Shown here in pieces: positions 1 through 7,062 of a stretch of 36,927 nucleotides of DNA (positions are counted from its first letter, which is position 1; every line of letters starts with the position of its first letter). Origin of the DNA: an uncultured Clostridia bacterium. GTDB taxonomy: Bacteria > Bacillota > Clostridia > Oscillospirales > Ruminococcaceae. The translations under genes and the position numbers were made by a program. The stretch is taken from positions 1 to 36,927 of the forward strand of contig CANQNY010000008.1 of the NCBI GenBank assembly GCA_947625335.1. The letters are read 5' to 3'. A model generated the notes under the pieces. It was not told the origin of the DNA. It did not search any database and worked only from the letters and a program-made list of their open reading frames with translations.

Positions 1-281
1 CCGCCCGAAAGCCCCGTTTCTTCGGGATAGCTCTGCGGATAACACCCGCACAAAACCACAACGCCCTGCGGATTGTCCCGCCTAGCGCGAGAAACCGCCT
101 GCCGCGTCTTTGCGGCGGCAGCTCCCGTCACCGCGCAGGAGTTTATCACGCAGATGTCGGCTTTTTCGCCCTCCGCCGCGCGGGAAAAGCCGTGTTCTTC
201 GAGGCTTTTCGCAATCGCCGCGCTTTCGCAAAAATTCAGCTTGCACCCGAGCGTTACTATTTCAAAGGTTTTGTTTTCCAT
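1..281 (-). CDS. mtaB: MtaB-type tRNA methylthiotransferase, N-terminal part (cut by window edge)
   Basis: The leftward reading frame starts at an ATG at 281 and runs off the window start without a stop (93 codons seen). The visible part is the N-terminal MTTase domain (UPF0004) of the radical-SAM methylthiotransferases. It has the opening TLGCKLN and three cysteines expected to hold the auxiliary 4Fe-4S cluster: C13 in LGCKLN, C49 in INSCAVT and C80 in LCGCYPQ. The TLGCK start and the spacing fit MtaB (methylthiolation of t6A37 in tRNA) better than MiaB or RimO, but the radical-SAM and TRAM domains that would settle this lie outside the window. The Shine-Dalgarno site is weak (GCGGTGAAAA). 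A promoter at 407-435 faces the gene. TsaD, encoded at 7569-8582, makes the t6A substrate of this enzyme. Confidence 0.88.
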   Translation of the reverse strand, partial: MENKTFEIVTLGCKLNFCESAAIAKSLEEHGFSRAAEGEKADICVINSCAVTGAAAAKTRQAVSRARRDNPQGVVVLCGCYPQSYPEETGLSG

Positions 282-406
282 AAATGTGAATTTTCACCGC
301 CTTTTACAATTTTTGCCGTTCAAAACAGGTCTGACTTCTATAATGCCCAAATTGTGCAATAACTTTTTGTGCAAAATTTACAAGAACGATTTTTCTTTAC
401 TTCTAT

Positions 407-435
407 ATTATATCTTAAATTTACGAAATTTGCAA
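407..435 (-). promoter_or_regulatory. Sigma-A promoter for mtaB
   Basis: On the minus strand, TTGCAA (435-430), a 17-base spacer and TATAAT (412-407). It points at mtaB and leaves about 120 nt of 5' UTR. It sits back to back with the promoter at 443-471. This is a consensus match only. Confidence 0.6.
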
Positions 436-442
436 TAAGCTA

Positions 443-471
443 TTGACTAATTTTCAATTTATTGTTATATT
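443..471 (+). promoter_or_regulatory. Sigma-A promoter for the HPr-like pair
   Basis: TTGACT (443-448), 17 bases, TATATT (466-471). Predicted transcription start is near 478, about 60 nt before the first HPr-like gene. This also argues against any start codon upstream of 540, since the longer frame would begin inside the promoter. Confidence 0.75.
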
Positions 472-539
472 ATTATGTAGAGGGGCGATTTTACAGAAAA
501 ACTTTACGCCCCGACGAACACATGAAAGGTGGGGACATT

Positions 540-776
540 ATGAAAGAGTGTATGGTAAAGCTGAATTCCATTGACGATGTAAAGGAATTCTGCGCGCTGA
601 CAAACGGCGCGAGGTTCGACGTGGATTTGCTTTCGGGCAGATACGCCGTCGACGCAAAGTCCATTATGGGCATTTTCAGCCTTGACCTCACAAAATCGCT
701 GAAACTGGTTATCCACGCTGACGGCGAGGAATGCGAGGACTTTATGGACGAAGTGAAGAAGTTTCTTGCCGACTGA
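540..776 (+). CDS. HPr-like protein lacking the phosphorylatable His15
   Basis: 78 residues with the size and fold pattern of HPr, the PTS phosphocarrier. The region around regulatory Ser46 is well kept (residues 38-49, DAKSIMGIFSLD, Ser at 41). The His15 loop is gone: where HPr has GLHARPAA this protein reads NSIDDVKEFCAL, and there is no His in the N-terminal half. It therefore cannot carry phosphate between EI and EIIA. A regulatory role through the serine, like Crh in Bacillus (Gln15), is one possibility; no HPr kinase gene is in view. The start at 540 follows AGGTGGGG at a good distance and lies downstream of the promoter. It is followed 52 nt later by a paralogue. The family is widespread in Clostridia, but its function is not known to me. 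Confidence 0.82.
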   Translation: MKECMVKLNSIDDVKEFCALTNGARFDVDLLSGRYAVDAKSIMGIFSLDLTKSLKLVIHADGEECEDFMDEVKKFLAD

Positions 777-828
777 CGGCGGAGCTTAAAAAAGAGGGCA
801 TCGACCCGACGACGAAAGGAAAGTTACT

Positions 829-1059
829 ATGACAACTGCAAAAATCCGCATTAACGCAATTAACGATGTTAAAGAGTTCGTATCTATCGTTACCGGCTGC
901 GAGTACGATGTGGACATCGTAAGCGGCAGATACGCTATCGACGCGAAGAGCATTATGGGTATTTTCAGCCTTGATCTGTCCAAGGAGCTTGAGCTTAAGA
1001 TCCACAGCGACGACTGCGGCGAATTCCTTGACGAGATAAAGAAGTTTATCGTAGCGTAA
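829..1059 (+). CDS. Second HPr-like protein lacking His15
   Basis: 76 residues, a close paralogue of the protein at 540-776. They share DVKEF, the FDVD/YDVD strand, SGRYAxDAKSIMGIFSLDL and an acidic C-terminal helix (FLDEIKKFIVA). Ser41 sits in the position of HPr Ser46. As in its neighbour, the His15 motif is replaced (NAINDVKEFVSI), so PTS phosphotransfer through His is not expected. ATG at 829 follows AAAGGA with an 8-base gap. The two genes share one promoter and one terminator, which implies balanced expression of two diverged copies. Confidence 0.82.
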   Translation: MTTAKIRINAINDVKEFVSIVTGCEYDVDIVSGRYAIDAKSIMGIFSLDLSKELELKIHSDDCGEFLDEIKKFIVA

Positions 1060-1084
1060 ACCAAACAAACAGTACAAAGCAATG

Positions 1085-1113
1085 CGGGGCGGCTTTCGGG
1101 CTGCCCCGTTTTT
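1085..1113 (+). terminator. Intrinsic terminator after the HPr-like pair
   Basis: CGGGGCGGC pairs with the matching arm GGCTGCCCCG (one G-U pair) around a short loop, followed by TTTTT. It closes the two-gene unit. Confidence 0.85.
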
Positions 1114-1114
1114 C

Positions 1115-1271
1115 TGTGTTTCAACGGCGCGTTTTACAACTTGCGATATGCTTTGTTAAATATTTTTGTTCAACTTGCCCAAATCGGCGGTATTGCGGAG
1201 TTTTAGTTAAATTTACAACAAGAATTTTAATTTTTTACAAATAATTTCCAAAATCGCTTGTTTTTTCAAAA
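1115..1271. other. AT-rich non-coding stretch
   Basis: No credible ORF or RNA gene. Two TTTACA strings at 1212 and 1234 lie 22 bases apart (two 11-base steps) and could be weak members of the box series described at 1273-1421, but they are out of phase with it. Confidence 0.5.
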
Positions 1272-1272
1272 G

Positions 1273-1289
1273 GTTACAAAAAGGTTACA
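1273..1289 (-). promoter_or_regulatory. WalR-type direct repeat, upstream pair
   Basis: GTTACA at 1273-1278 and 1284-1289, separated by AAAAG. On the minus strand this is TGTAAC-N5-TGTAAC, an exact fit to the WalR (YycF) consensus TGTWAH-N5-TGTWAH known from Bacillus and Staphylococcus. It lies about 45-60 bases upstream of the -35 of the 3D-domain gene. The regulator itself is not in this window. Confidence 0.6.
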
Positions 1290-1334
1290 AAACAATTTTG
1301 TGAAAACTGCACAAATTCAACCATCGGTTTATGT

Positions 1335-1363
1335 TTGACATTTACTAAAAAACGGGTTATAAT
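1335..1363 (+). promoter_or_regulatory. Consensus sigma-A promoter for the 3D-domain gene
   Basis: TTGACA (1335-1340), 17 bases, TATAAT (1358-1363): a perfect match. Predicted start near 1370 gives a leader of about 200 nt, which contains a triple box (1394-1421) and two hairpins (1456-1514). So strong a core promoter suggests that control is by repression or in the leader. Confidence 0.85.
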
Positions 1364-1393
1364 AGCATTAAACCTTGATAAAGGCGCGGAAAA

Positions 1394-1421
1394 GTTACAA
1401 AAAGGTTACAAAAAAGTTACA
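1394..1421 (-). promoter_or_regulatory. WalR-type direct repeat, downstream triplet
   Basis: GTTACA at 1394, 1405 and 1416, each exactly 11 bases apart, starting about 25 bases after the predicted transcription start. Read on the minus strand each is TGTAAC with N5 spacing. The distance from the upstream pair (1284 to 1394) is 110 bases, ten 11-base steps, so all five boxes could face the same side of the helix. The position after the start site fits repression or a roadblock. Confidence 0.6.
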
Positions 1422-1455
1422 ATTCCGCAAGATAAATAAAACCCCCTTTATCATC

Positions 1456-1514
1456 GGCAAATTCTTCTGTAGGGGACAGAAATTTGCCCGCGTTTGCCGA
1501 CCCCTGCGGCAAAC
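1456..1514 (+). promoter_or_regulatory. Two-hairpin leader with complementary loops
   Basis: Hairpin 1 spans 1456-1488: GGCAAATT and TCTGT pair with ACAGA and AATTTGCC, with a two-base bulge, around loop AGGGG (1471-1475). Hairpin 2 spans 1492-1514: GTTTGCCG pairs with CGGCAAAC around ACCCCTG. Loop 1 is fully complementary to CCCCT (1501-1505) in loop 2, so a kissing interaction is possible. It ends about 50 nt before the start codon of the 3D-domain gene. It matches no riboswitch consensus I can recall. Confidence 0.5.
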
Positions 1515-1567
1515 GGCACATACAAGTTAAAAGCCTGATATGCGCTTGATTTTGATTGGAGGCAATT

Positions 1568-2638
1568 ATGAAACCGCAGATAGTAAATTCTAAGATGAAC
1601 CGATTGCTTATGCAGAGCAAAATGGTAAAGCTTGCCATTTTCACCGCGTTTATGGTGACGATTGTGCTTCTTACCGGTTCGCTTTATTTCAAAAGCACGG
1701 TCTACATCACCGACAACGGAATTACCCGCGAGGTAAGAACTAACCAGTCGGACGTTTATGCAATTCTTCGCGAGGAAGATTACACGCTGAACCCGAACGA
1801 CACCGTAAGCTATAATAAGGATACCGAAAACAACGCAGGTTATATCACAATTCACCGCGCTTTCGACGTGAAAGTCACCGCCGACGGCAAGACCTCTTCG
1901 GTTGAGATTGCAGAGGGTACTGTCGAGCAGGCTCTCGCGAAAGCGGGAGTTGAGCTTGGCGAGGACGACAAGGTCGACAGACTTCTTACCGCGGATATTT
2001 TCCCGGGAATGGAAATAAATATTACCCGCGTAAAATATGTTGAACGCTCGGAAACTTCCGAGATACCGTTTGAGACCGAATATGTAGACAACACAAACCT
2101 TGCAATAGGCTATGAGGAAACTCTCACCGCGGGCGAAAACGGCGTTCACACCGTGAAGTACAAGGAAACCTATATAAACGGCAAGCTTTCGTCTACCGAA
2201 CAGCTGTCCGAGACCGTTTCAAAAGCTCCCGTGACCGAAGTTATAGAGCGCGGAACGGCTCTTAAAGCGCCTTACGCGAAGATGTCCGATCCGACGTCGC
2301 TGAAACTTGTAAACGGCATTCCCGAAAATTACACGAGAGTGGTTTCGGGCAAGGCTACCGCATACTCCGCAAAGCCCGGCGCGCTTACAGCAAGCGGCAG
2401 AAAGGCGGTTGTGGGAACGGTTGCCGTAAACCCGAATGTTATCCCTTACGGCAGCGAACTTTATATCGTAGCGCAGGACGGCTCGATAGTTTACGGGTAC
2501 GCAATTGCGGCGGACACGGGTCTGGGCATGATGAACGGCACAGTCGCAGTCGACGTGTTTATGGGAAGTTATGCCGATTCCTGCAAGTGGGGAGCGCATT
2601 ATGTGGATATTTATGTGCTTTCCGAAGGAAATGGTTAA
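1568..2638 (+). CDS. Secreted G5 and 3D-domain cell-wall protein (YabE/RpfB-like)
   Basis: 356 residues, exported and probably anchored by one N-terminal membrane segment (about residues 22-42). After it come a DUF348-type ubiquitin-like repeat (VYITDNGITREVRTNQSD), a second repeat (ITIHRAFDVKVTADG), a G5 domain (about residues 160-235, with PFETEY and YKETYINGK) and a C-terminal 3D domain (about 255-352). The 3D domain resembles the MltA/YocH peptidoglycan-lytic fold. It keeps TAYS, VIPYGSELYI, AADTG and VAVDVFM, but the first of the three name-giving aspartates is Asn (AVNPN), so it may be a natural variant. Start chosen at ATG 1568, 5 bases after GGAGG. The control region carries WalR-type boxes, which in Bacillus regulate cell-wall hydrolases including the 3D protein YocH. 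Confidence 0.85.
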   Translation: MKPQIVNSKMNRLLMQSKMVKLAIFTAFMVTIVLLTGSLYFKSTVYITDNGITREVRTNQSDVYAILREEDYTLNPNDTVSYNKDTENNAGYITIHRAFDVKVTADGKTSSVEIAEGTVEQALAKAGVELGEDDKVDRLLTADIFPGMEINITRVKYVERSETSEIPFETEYVDNTNLAIGYEETLTAGENGVHTVKYKETYINGKLSSTEQLSETVSKAPVTEVIERGTALKAPYAKMSDPTSLKLVNGIPENYTRVVSGKATAYSAKPGALTASGRKAVVGTVAVNPNVIPYGSELYIVAQDGSIVYGYAIAADTGLGMMNGTVAVDVFMGSYADSCKWGAHYVDIYVLSEGNG

Positions 2639-2655
2639 TAAAACAGGATTTGAGT

Positions 2656-2683
2656 GCGCCGCCTTGTGCGGCGCTTTTGTTTT
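2656..2683 (+). terminator. Intrinsic terminator after the 3D-domain gene
   Basis: GCGCCGC, loop CTTGT, GCGGCGC, then TTTTGTTTT. Perfect 7-bp GC stem. Confidence 0.9.
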
Positions 2684-2739
2684 ACCGCAAATTGCACAAA
2701 ACAAGTCGCGCATTTTTGCTAAATTTGTAATGTTCTACA

Positions 2740-2768
2740 TTGACGAAACTCCAAAAATGAGTTATAAT
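2740..2768 (+). promoter_or_regulatory. Sigma-A promoter for the zinc-ribbon membrane protein
   Basis: TTGACG (2740-2745), 17 bases, TATAAT (2763-2768). About 50 nt of leader before the start codon at 2827. Confidence 0.8.
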
Positions 2769-2826
2769 TAAATTGTATACTACCAACCGTTTCCACACGG
2801 AAACACAGCTATGAAAGGATCTAATT

Positions 2827-5355
2827 ATGAATTGTCTTAAATGCAACAGCACAGTCCCCGACGGCGCGAAATTTTGCCCGAACTGCGGCGCGAGTTTTGC
2901 CGTGGGCGCGGACGTAAAGCCCGCCGAAACTCCCGTGCAGGAACATAAGTATTTCTGCGAAAAATGCGGTCTGGAACTTCAAAGAGGTGCGAAATTCTGC
3001 TCTGTCTGCGGAGCGGAGGCAAAACAAAGCCTTGACGTTAAAACCACCTCCGCAACGGAGACTTTCGGCGAGGGCGCAATGTCGGCGGTGTCCCTTGACA
3101 AGAATTCCCCGTCGGAAAGCCTTGTTTCCGCTATGAATAAGGCTGCAGAACCGAAACCCTCGGACGTTATTCCCAAACCCTCAGACGCTATTCCAATGCC
3201 GTCAAATTCCGTTCCCACGCCGTCAAACAGCTCGTTTTCGGCGGCAGGCTACGGCACGGCGGCTTATACCGCTTATTCCGCGCCCGCAGAAAACGCAACC
3301 GCGCCTGCGGCTGCTACTGCTCCCGCATACGCAGGAGAGGCTGTAAAGCCCGTTAAAAAGGGTAAGGGCGGGATTGTCGCGCTTATCATTGTCGGCGTGC
3401 TGGCGTTGCTTATCGCGGTGGGAGCGACGGTTTTCCTTACGAATAAGGCGACCGTGATGTCGATGATTTTCGGCAAGCAGAAATATGCCGCAATGGTTGA
3501 GGGCAACTCCATAAAGGAAGTTACAAGCCAAATCGACGCACCCGCGCTTTCAAACGGCATAAAATCCGCGTCGGAACTGTATGCCGCGTTGGCTAACGTA
3601 AACGGCGGCGCTGCTTCGTCCTACGATGGGGCGGCTATGATGACGAATTCTGCGGGCAGTTCCGTAGAATTTGACACAAAGGCTGCCGTGGAGGCTGTAA
3701 GCAGCGTGCTTGCGGAATATTACGGCACAAACTGCGTTAAAATGACCGCAAGCGGCGAAGTAAAGCTTACCGATTCCGCAAAGGCACTTATGGGTGACGG
3801 CGCGGACGATGTCGCGGAACTTCTGGACTTCTTGAACGGCTTTGAGGCAAGCTACACAATAGCCGCAAACGACAATTCCGCAGGCTATCTTTTGGACGTA
3901 TCTTCGGACAAGATAACTATAAACGCGAAAATGCTGATTTCCGACGACGGGAAAGTGTACATAGCGTTGCCGTTCGCGTCGGACAAGGCTGTTATGTTCG
4001 AGTGCAAAGCCCCCGAAAGCTCCGCTCCCGAAATCGAGCCGCTGGAGCTTGACGAAAAAGAGATCGAACGCCTTATCGGCGAGGTTGTTGAGATTTATCT
4101 CGAAAACTACAACGACGCTGTTGAGGAAATGGAAAACGGCTCTATGAAAGCCGACGGCGTTGAGGTAAGCGGCAAGCTTATCACCGCGAAATTCGAGGGC
4201 AAGAGCCTTGAAAAGCTGTTTTCCGATATTTTCGAGCATATCGCAGACGACGAGTATTTCTCCGAGAAAATTGTGGACTACATAAACGAATGCGGCGGGG
4301 ATATTACAACTTCCGACTACAAAGAAGCGATTACCGATATTGCCGACTTTACGGCAACCGACGACGACAAGCTGATTATTGAAACGATTATCGACAAAAA
4401 CGGCAATGTTCTCGGAAAGACCTACACCGCAAAAGCGGAGGGCGGCGACGAGGCTGTAGCGGCGTATGTAAAGAACGGCTCTGTGGAGGGTCTGGAGCTG
4501 TCTTACACCGAGGACGGCGAAGACGTTTTCGTGCTTACGGCTAAAAACACCGCCGAAAGCGAGACCGACGGCGAATGCGATTTCGATGTAACTGTCGATG
4601 GCGAGAGCGTTGGTTTCAATGTGAAGTACAGCGGCGTTAAAACCGAGAAATTCCTGAAAAAAGACGTTGCTGTCGGCACTTACGAATTTTCTGTAAAGCT
4701 CCCCGAAGACTTTTCCGACGCGCTGACAGAAGAAGGCATGGCGGCTGTAAATAACGTTACGCTGACGCTTTCAACCGGCTTAGACGGGGACGTTCTCGAA
4801 AACAAAATCAGCCTTGACGTTCCGCAGTACGGAAGTGTTTCGTTCACTCTTAAGACCGAGGGCATGGACGATACTTCGCTGCTTTCGGTGCCCGAAAACG
4901 TAATTGACGCAACGCCCATAATAAACGGGAACGTCGATTCCGACGCGGAGGCGGAGCTTGAAAAGTTCTCCGAGGAGATTACCGCGGCGTTTGAGGATAT
5001 TTCCGACAACCTGCCCGGGGTGTTTGATACGCCTGTTCCGGATTATGATTTTGACAACAATAACGATTTTGATTTCGACAATGATTACGACAACGATAAC
5101 GACTATGAAACCTACTACACTCTTGCCGACATCAGAGATTTCCTTGCAGAGGATTATGAGGAAATGTCGGAGATGTATGCCGAAGGGCTTCCAAGCGAGG
5201 CAGAACAGGCTCTTGACGACCTTAAGGCGGAATACGACGTATTCGCCGCGAAGGTAAATACTGCAAGCGAGGATATGGTTTACGAGCTTATAAAAGAATA
5301 CTGGGATCTTTACGACCGGCTTTTGGATATTCAATTTACATATATCGGTTTCTGA
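2827..5355 (+). CDS. Double zinc-ribbon membrane protein with large ectodomain
   Basis: 842 residues. Two cytoplasmic zinc ribbons come first: C3/C6/C17/C20 and C44/C47/C58/C61. A low-complexity linker with repeated PSD/PSN-xIP units (about 107-135) and an Ala-rich stretch follow. One membrane segment (about 181-204, GGIVALIIVGVLALLIAVGA) leads into about 630 residues predicted outside the cell, rich in Asp and Glu and mostly beta-like. Near the C-terminus is a striking Asp/Asn run (DNNNDF, DNDYDNDND), then a helical tail. The ectodomain family is not recognised; the acidic run might bind calcium or be a flexible spacer (inference). The start is set by AAAGGATC at 2814. It is a single-gene unit between its own promoter and terminator. 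Similar architecture recurs at 10275 and 10995. Confidence 0.8.
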   Translation: MNCLKCNSTVPDGAKFCPNCGASFAVGADVKPAETPVQEHKYFCEKCGLELQRGAKFCSVCGAEAKQSLDVKTTSATETFGEGAMSAVSLDKNSPSESLVSAMNKAAEPKPSDVIPKPSDAIPMPSNSVPTPSNSSFSAAGYGTAAYTAYSAPAENATAPAAATAPAYAGEAVKPVKKGKGGIVALIIVGVLALLIAVGATVFLTNKATVMSMIFGKQKYAAMVEGNSIKEVTSQIDAPALSNGIKSASELYAALANVNGGAASSYDGAAMMTNSAGSSVEFDTKAAVEAVSSVLAEYYGTNCVKMTASGEVKLTDSAKALMGDGADDVAELLDFLNGFEASYTIAANDNSAGYLLDVSSDKITINAKMLISDDGKVYIALPFASDKAVMFECKAPESSAPEIEPLELDEKEIERLIGEVVEIYLENYNDAVEEMENGSMKADGVEVSGKLITAKFEGKSLEKLFSDIFEHIADDEYFSEKIVDYINECGGDITTSDYKEAITDIADFTATDDDKLIIETIIDKNGNVLGKTYTAKAEGGDEAVAAYVKNGSVEGLELSYTEDGEDVFVLTAKNTAESETDGECDFDVTVDGESVGFNVKYSGVKTEKFLKKDVAVGTYEFSVKLPEDFSDALTEEGMAAVNNVTLTLSTGLDGDVLENKISLDVPQYGSVSFTLKTEGMDDTSLLSVPENVIDATPIINGNVDSDAEAELEKFSEEITAAFEDISDNLPGVFDTPVPDYDFDNNNDFDFDNDYDNDNDYETYYTLADIRDFLAEDYEEMSEMYAEGLPSEAEQALDDLKAEYDVFAAKVNTASEDMVYELIKEYWDLYDRLLDIQFTYIGF

Positions 5356-5372
5356 ACAGCATAACAAGAAAA

Positions 5373-5399
5373 CGGCTCCTTTCGGGGAGCCGCTTTTTT
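5373..5399. terminator. Bidirectional terminator between convergent genes
   Basis: CGGCTCC, loop TTTCGG, GGAGCCG, then C and a T run on the plus strand; the minus strand gives CGTTTTCTTG after the stem. It ends the 2827 gene and overlaps the stop of the leftward TM2 gene. Confidence 0.85.
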
Positions 5400-5952
5400 A
5401 TACATAATATGTCGAGGGTTTACACAACAGTATAATAAAGTCGACAAGCCAGCCGATGGCGAAAAGCCCTCCGGTGAAGAGCCACAAAATCCCCGTGCCG
5501 ATTTTGCCCTCGTAAAAGCGGTGCGCGCCGACGCATCCGAGGAAAAAACACAACAGCAAGGCGACTAATTTACTTTTGGGACGACCCGCGGCGATGTTGT
5601 TGTTATTGTTATTGTTGTTAATAATTATCGGCTGAGGGGGAGCAGTCTGAATTTGCTCTACCTGACACCCGCAATGCACACAAAACACCGCGTTTTGCGG
5701 TATCCTCGCCGCGCAGAACTTACAGTATTTCATACCGTCGTTTATTATCCCCTGCGGCATTTGCGTTGCCGTTTCGGGAGCAGCAGGAGCGGGAGCAGGC
5801 GCTGCAACAGGCTGTTGAATATTCTGCGACAAAATAGGCTCGGAAACCGCGTTCGGATTGCCGCCGGGATAAATCTCCCCCGTCACGGGGTCTGTCCACG
5901 GCGTGGGTTTCGTTTCTTTCTTCAGGCTTACGCGGGAGGAATTGTTGTCCAT
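5398..5952 (-). CDS. TM2-domain protein with an internal zinc ribbon
   Basis: 184 residues. An N-terminal low-complexity region (WTDPVTGEIYPGG, then Ala/Pro-rich) is followed by a zinc ribbon (YCKFCAARIPQNAVFCVHCG, about residues 76-95), an eight-Asn run (about 111-118) and a C-terminal TM2 domain. The TM2 domain has two membrane hairpin helices with the signature GxxGAHRFYEGKxGTGILW and a conserved Asp in the second helix. The TM2 function is unknown; it is often fused to zinc ribbons in Clostridia. The start follows GAAAGGAGAAG. It is the last gene of the leftward operon that begins with the DUF6062 gene, 30 nt after the CPBP protease. Confidence 0.85.
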   Translation of the reverse strand: MDNNSSRVSLKKETKPTPWTDPVTGEIYPGGNPNAVSEPILSQNIQQPVAAPAPAPAAPETATQMPQGIINDGMKYCKFCAARIPQNAVFCVHCGCQVEQIQTAPPQPIIINNNNNNNNIAAGRPKSKLVALLLCFFLGCVGAHRFYEGKIGTGILWLFTGGLFAIGWLVDFIILLCKPSTYYV

Positions 5953-5982
5953 TTTAAACTTCTCCTTTCAAAACTGATAAAT

Positions 5983-7047
5983 TTACCCGCCAAGCTTTAA
6001 AATAAGCCAATAAAGCCCGCTTGCGAGAAACTTCGCCGAAAAAGCGTCCGCCGCGAGAATTATCATTATAATAACAGTCGCGCGGGAGAGAAAAATTCCC
6101 CAGCGTTTTGGTGTGGAAAGCTCGGTCTGGACCTTGGGAACTTTGTATTTTTTTATCTTAATAAACTTATAGATAGCCATAATAACGCCCACCACCATAA
6201 GCGTCATTACAAGCCCCAGCCACGCGAAATACAGCACCACCGCGGGCGTTACGACGGCTTGCTCGGCGTCTTTTGCGAGGAGGTAATCCCCCACGCTTTC
6301 GTTTGCGGACAAAAGCACCATAAGCCCCGAAATGCTGTTGAACATCGCGTGCATAATCGTGGTGGTGACAATGCTCCTTGTCGAAACTGCGATATACCCG
6401 AGGAAAATTCCCAACGCCGCCGCATAGAAAAACTGCGCGAAATTTGAGTGCGTAAGCCCGAAAAGTATCGCCGAAATAAAGATTGCAAAGCCGTTTCCGT
6501 AGGGGCGAAGGCTTTCCATTACCATTCCGCGGTACCACATCTCTTCAAGTATGGGAGCCATTATCGTCATTTGCAAAAACAGCACCACAGCACTCGCCGT
6601 ATCGGGTACTACGAACGCGTCCCGCGTTGCGGTAAACGACTCGCCTACCGATGTACCCCGGAAAAGCGTTCCCACAAGGATTGTAACCAGATTTACCGTG
6701 ATAGCAACTCCGTAACCCGCGGGGAACATTGCCATTGCCCTGCCGAAATATTTAGGCTTTGAGTAAACTTTCGACCCCTTAAGCGGGTTTCCCAGCAAAA
6801 ACACCGCCGAGATCATCGGCACGCCGTACAAAAACACCAGAGACATTCCCGCCTGAAAAACATAAAACCAAACGGGTTTCAGACCGTCGAAATACGGCTG
6901 CAAAAGCGTCGCACCCACCTCGGCTGCTATTCTCGACAAAAACACGATTATCATCATCGCGCCTAAGCGCATGCAAACGCTCTTAAATCCCGGCAGCAGC
7001 GAGGGCTGCTCGGGTTGTTCGTCATTTACGGTTATAACTTCTTCCAT
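5983..7047 (-). CDS. CPBP-family intramembrane glutamic protease
   Basis: 354 residues, polytopic membrane protein with about eight hydrophobic segments. The C-terminal half carries the CPBP (Abi/CAAX protease-like) motifs: motif 1 E168-E169-xxx-R173 (APILEEMWYRG), motif 2 FGLTH with H200, and motif 3 HAMFN with H233 and N237. These residues form the active site of Rce1-type intramembrane proteases, so catalysis is likely. The substrate is unknown. Bacterial members include bacteriocin-immunity and protein-maturation factors, and no bacteriocin gene is nearby. The start follows AAAAAGGAGAATT. The gene lies between the shikimate-kinase-like gene and the TM2 gene in one leftward unit. Confidence 0.88.
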   Translation of the reverse strand: MEEVITVNDEQPEQPSLLPGFKSVCMRLGAMMIIVFLSRIAAEVGATLLQPYFDGLKPVWFYVFQAGMSLVFLYGVPMISAVFLLGNPLKGSKVYSKPKYFGRAMAMFPAGYGVAITVNLVTILVGTLFRGTSVGESFTATRDAFVVPDTASAVVLFLQMTIMAPILEEMWYRGMVMESLRPYGNGFAIFISAILFGLTHSNFAQFFYAAALGIFLGYIAVSTRSIVTTTIMHAMFNSISGLMVLLSANESVGDYLLAKDAEQAVVTPAVVLYFAWLGLVMTLMVVGVIMAIYKFIKIKKYKVPKVQTELSTPKRWGIFLSRATVIIMIILAADAFSAKFLASGLYWLILKLGG

Positions 7048-7062
7048 AATTCTCCTTTTTGG

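Noticed and set aside
462-539. Longer start for the first HPr-like gene
   Set aside because: The extended frame begins inside the -35/-10 spacer and adds residues not found in the paralogue; ATG 540 has a strong ribosome site.
1370-1567. c-di-AMP (ydaO) riboswitch before the 3D-domain gene
   Set aside because: The conserved ydaO strings are not present; the structure is two simple hairpins.
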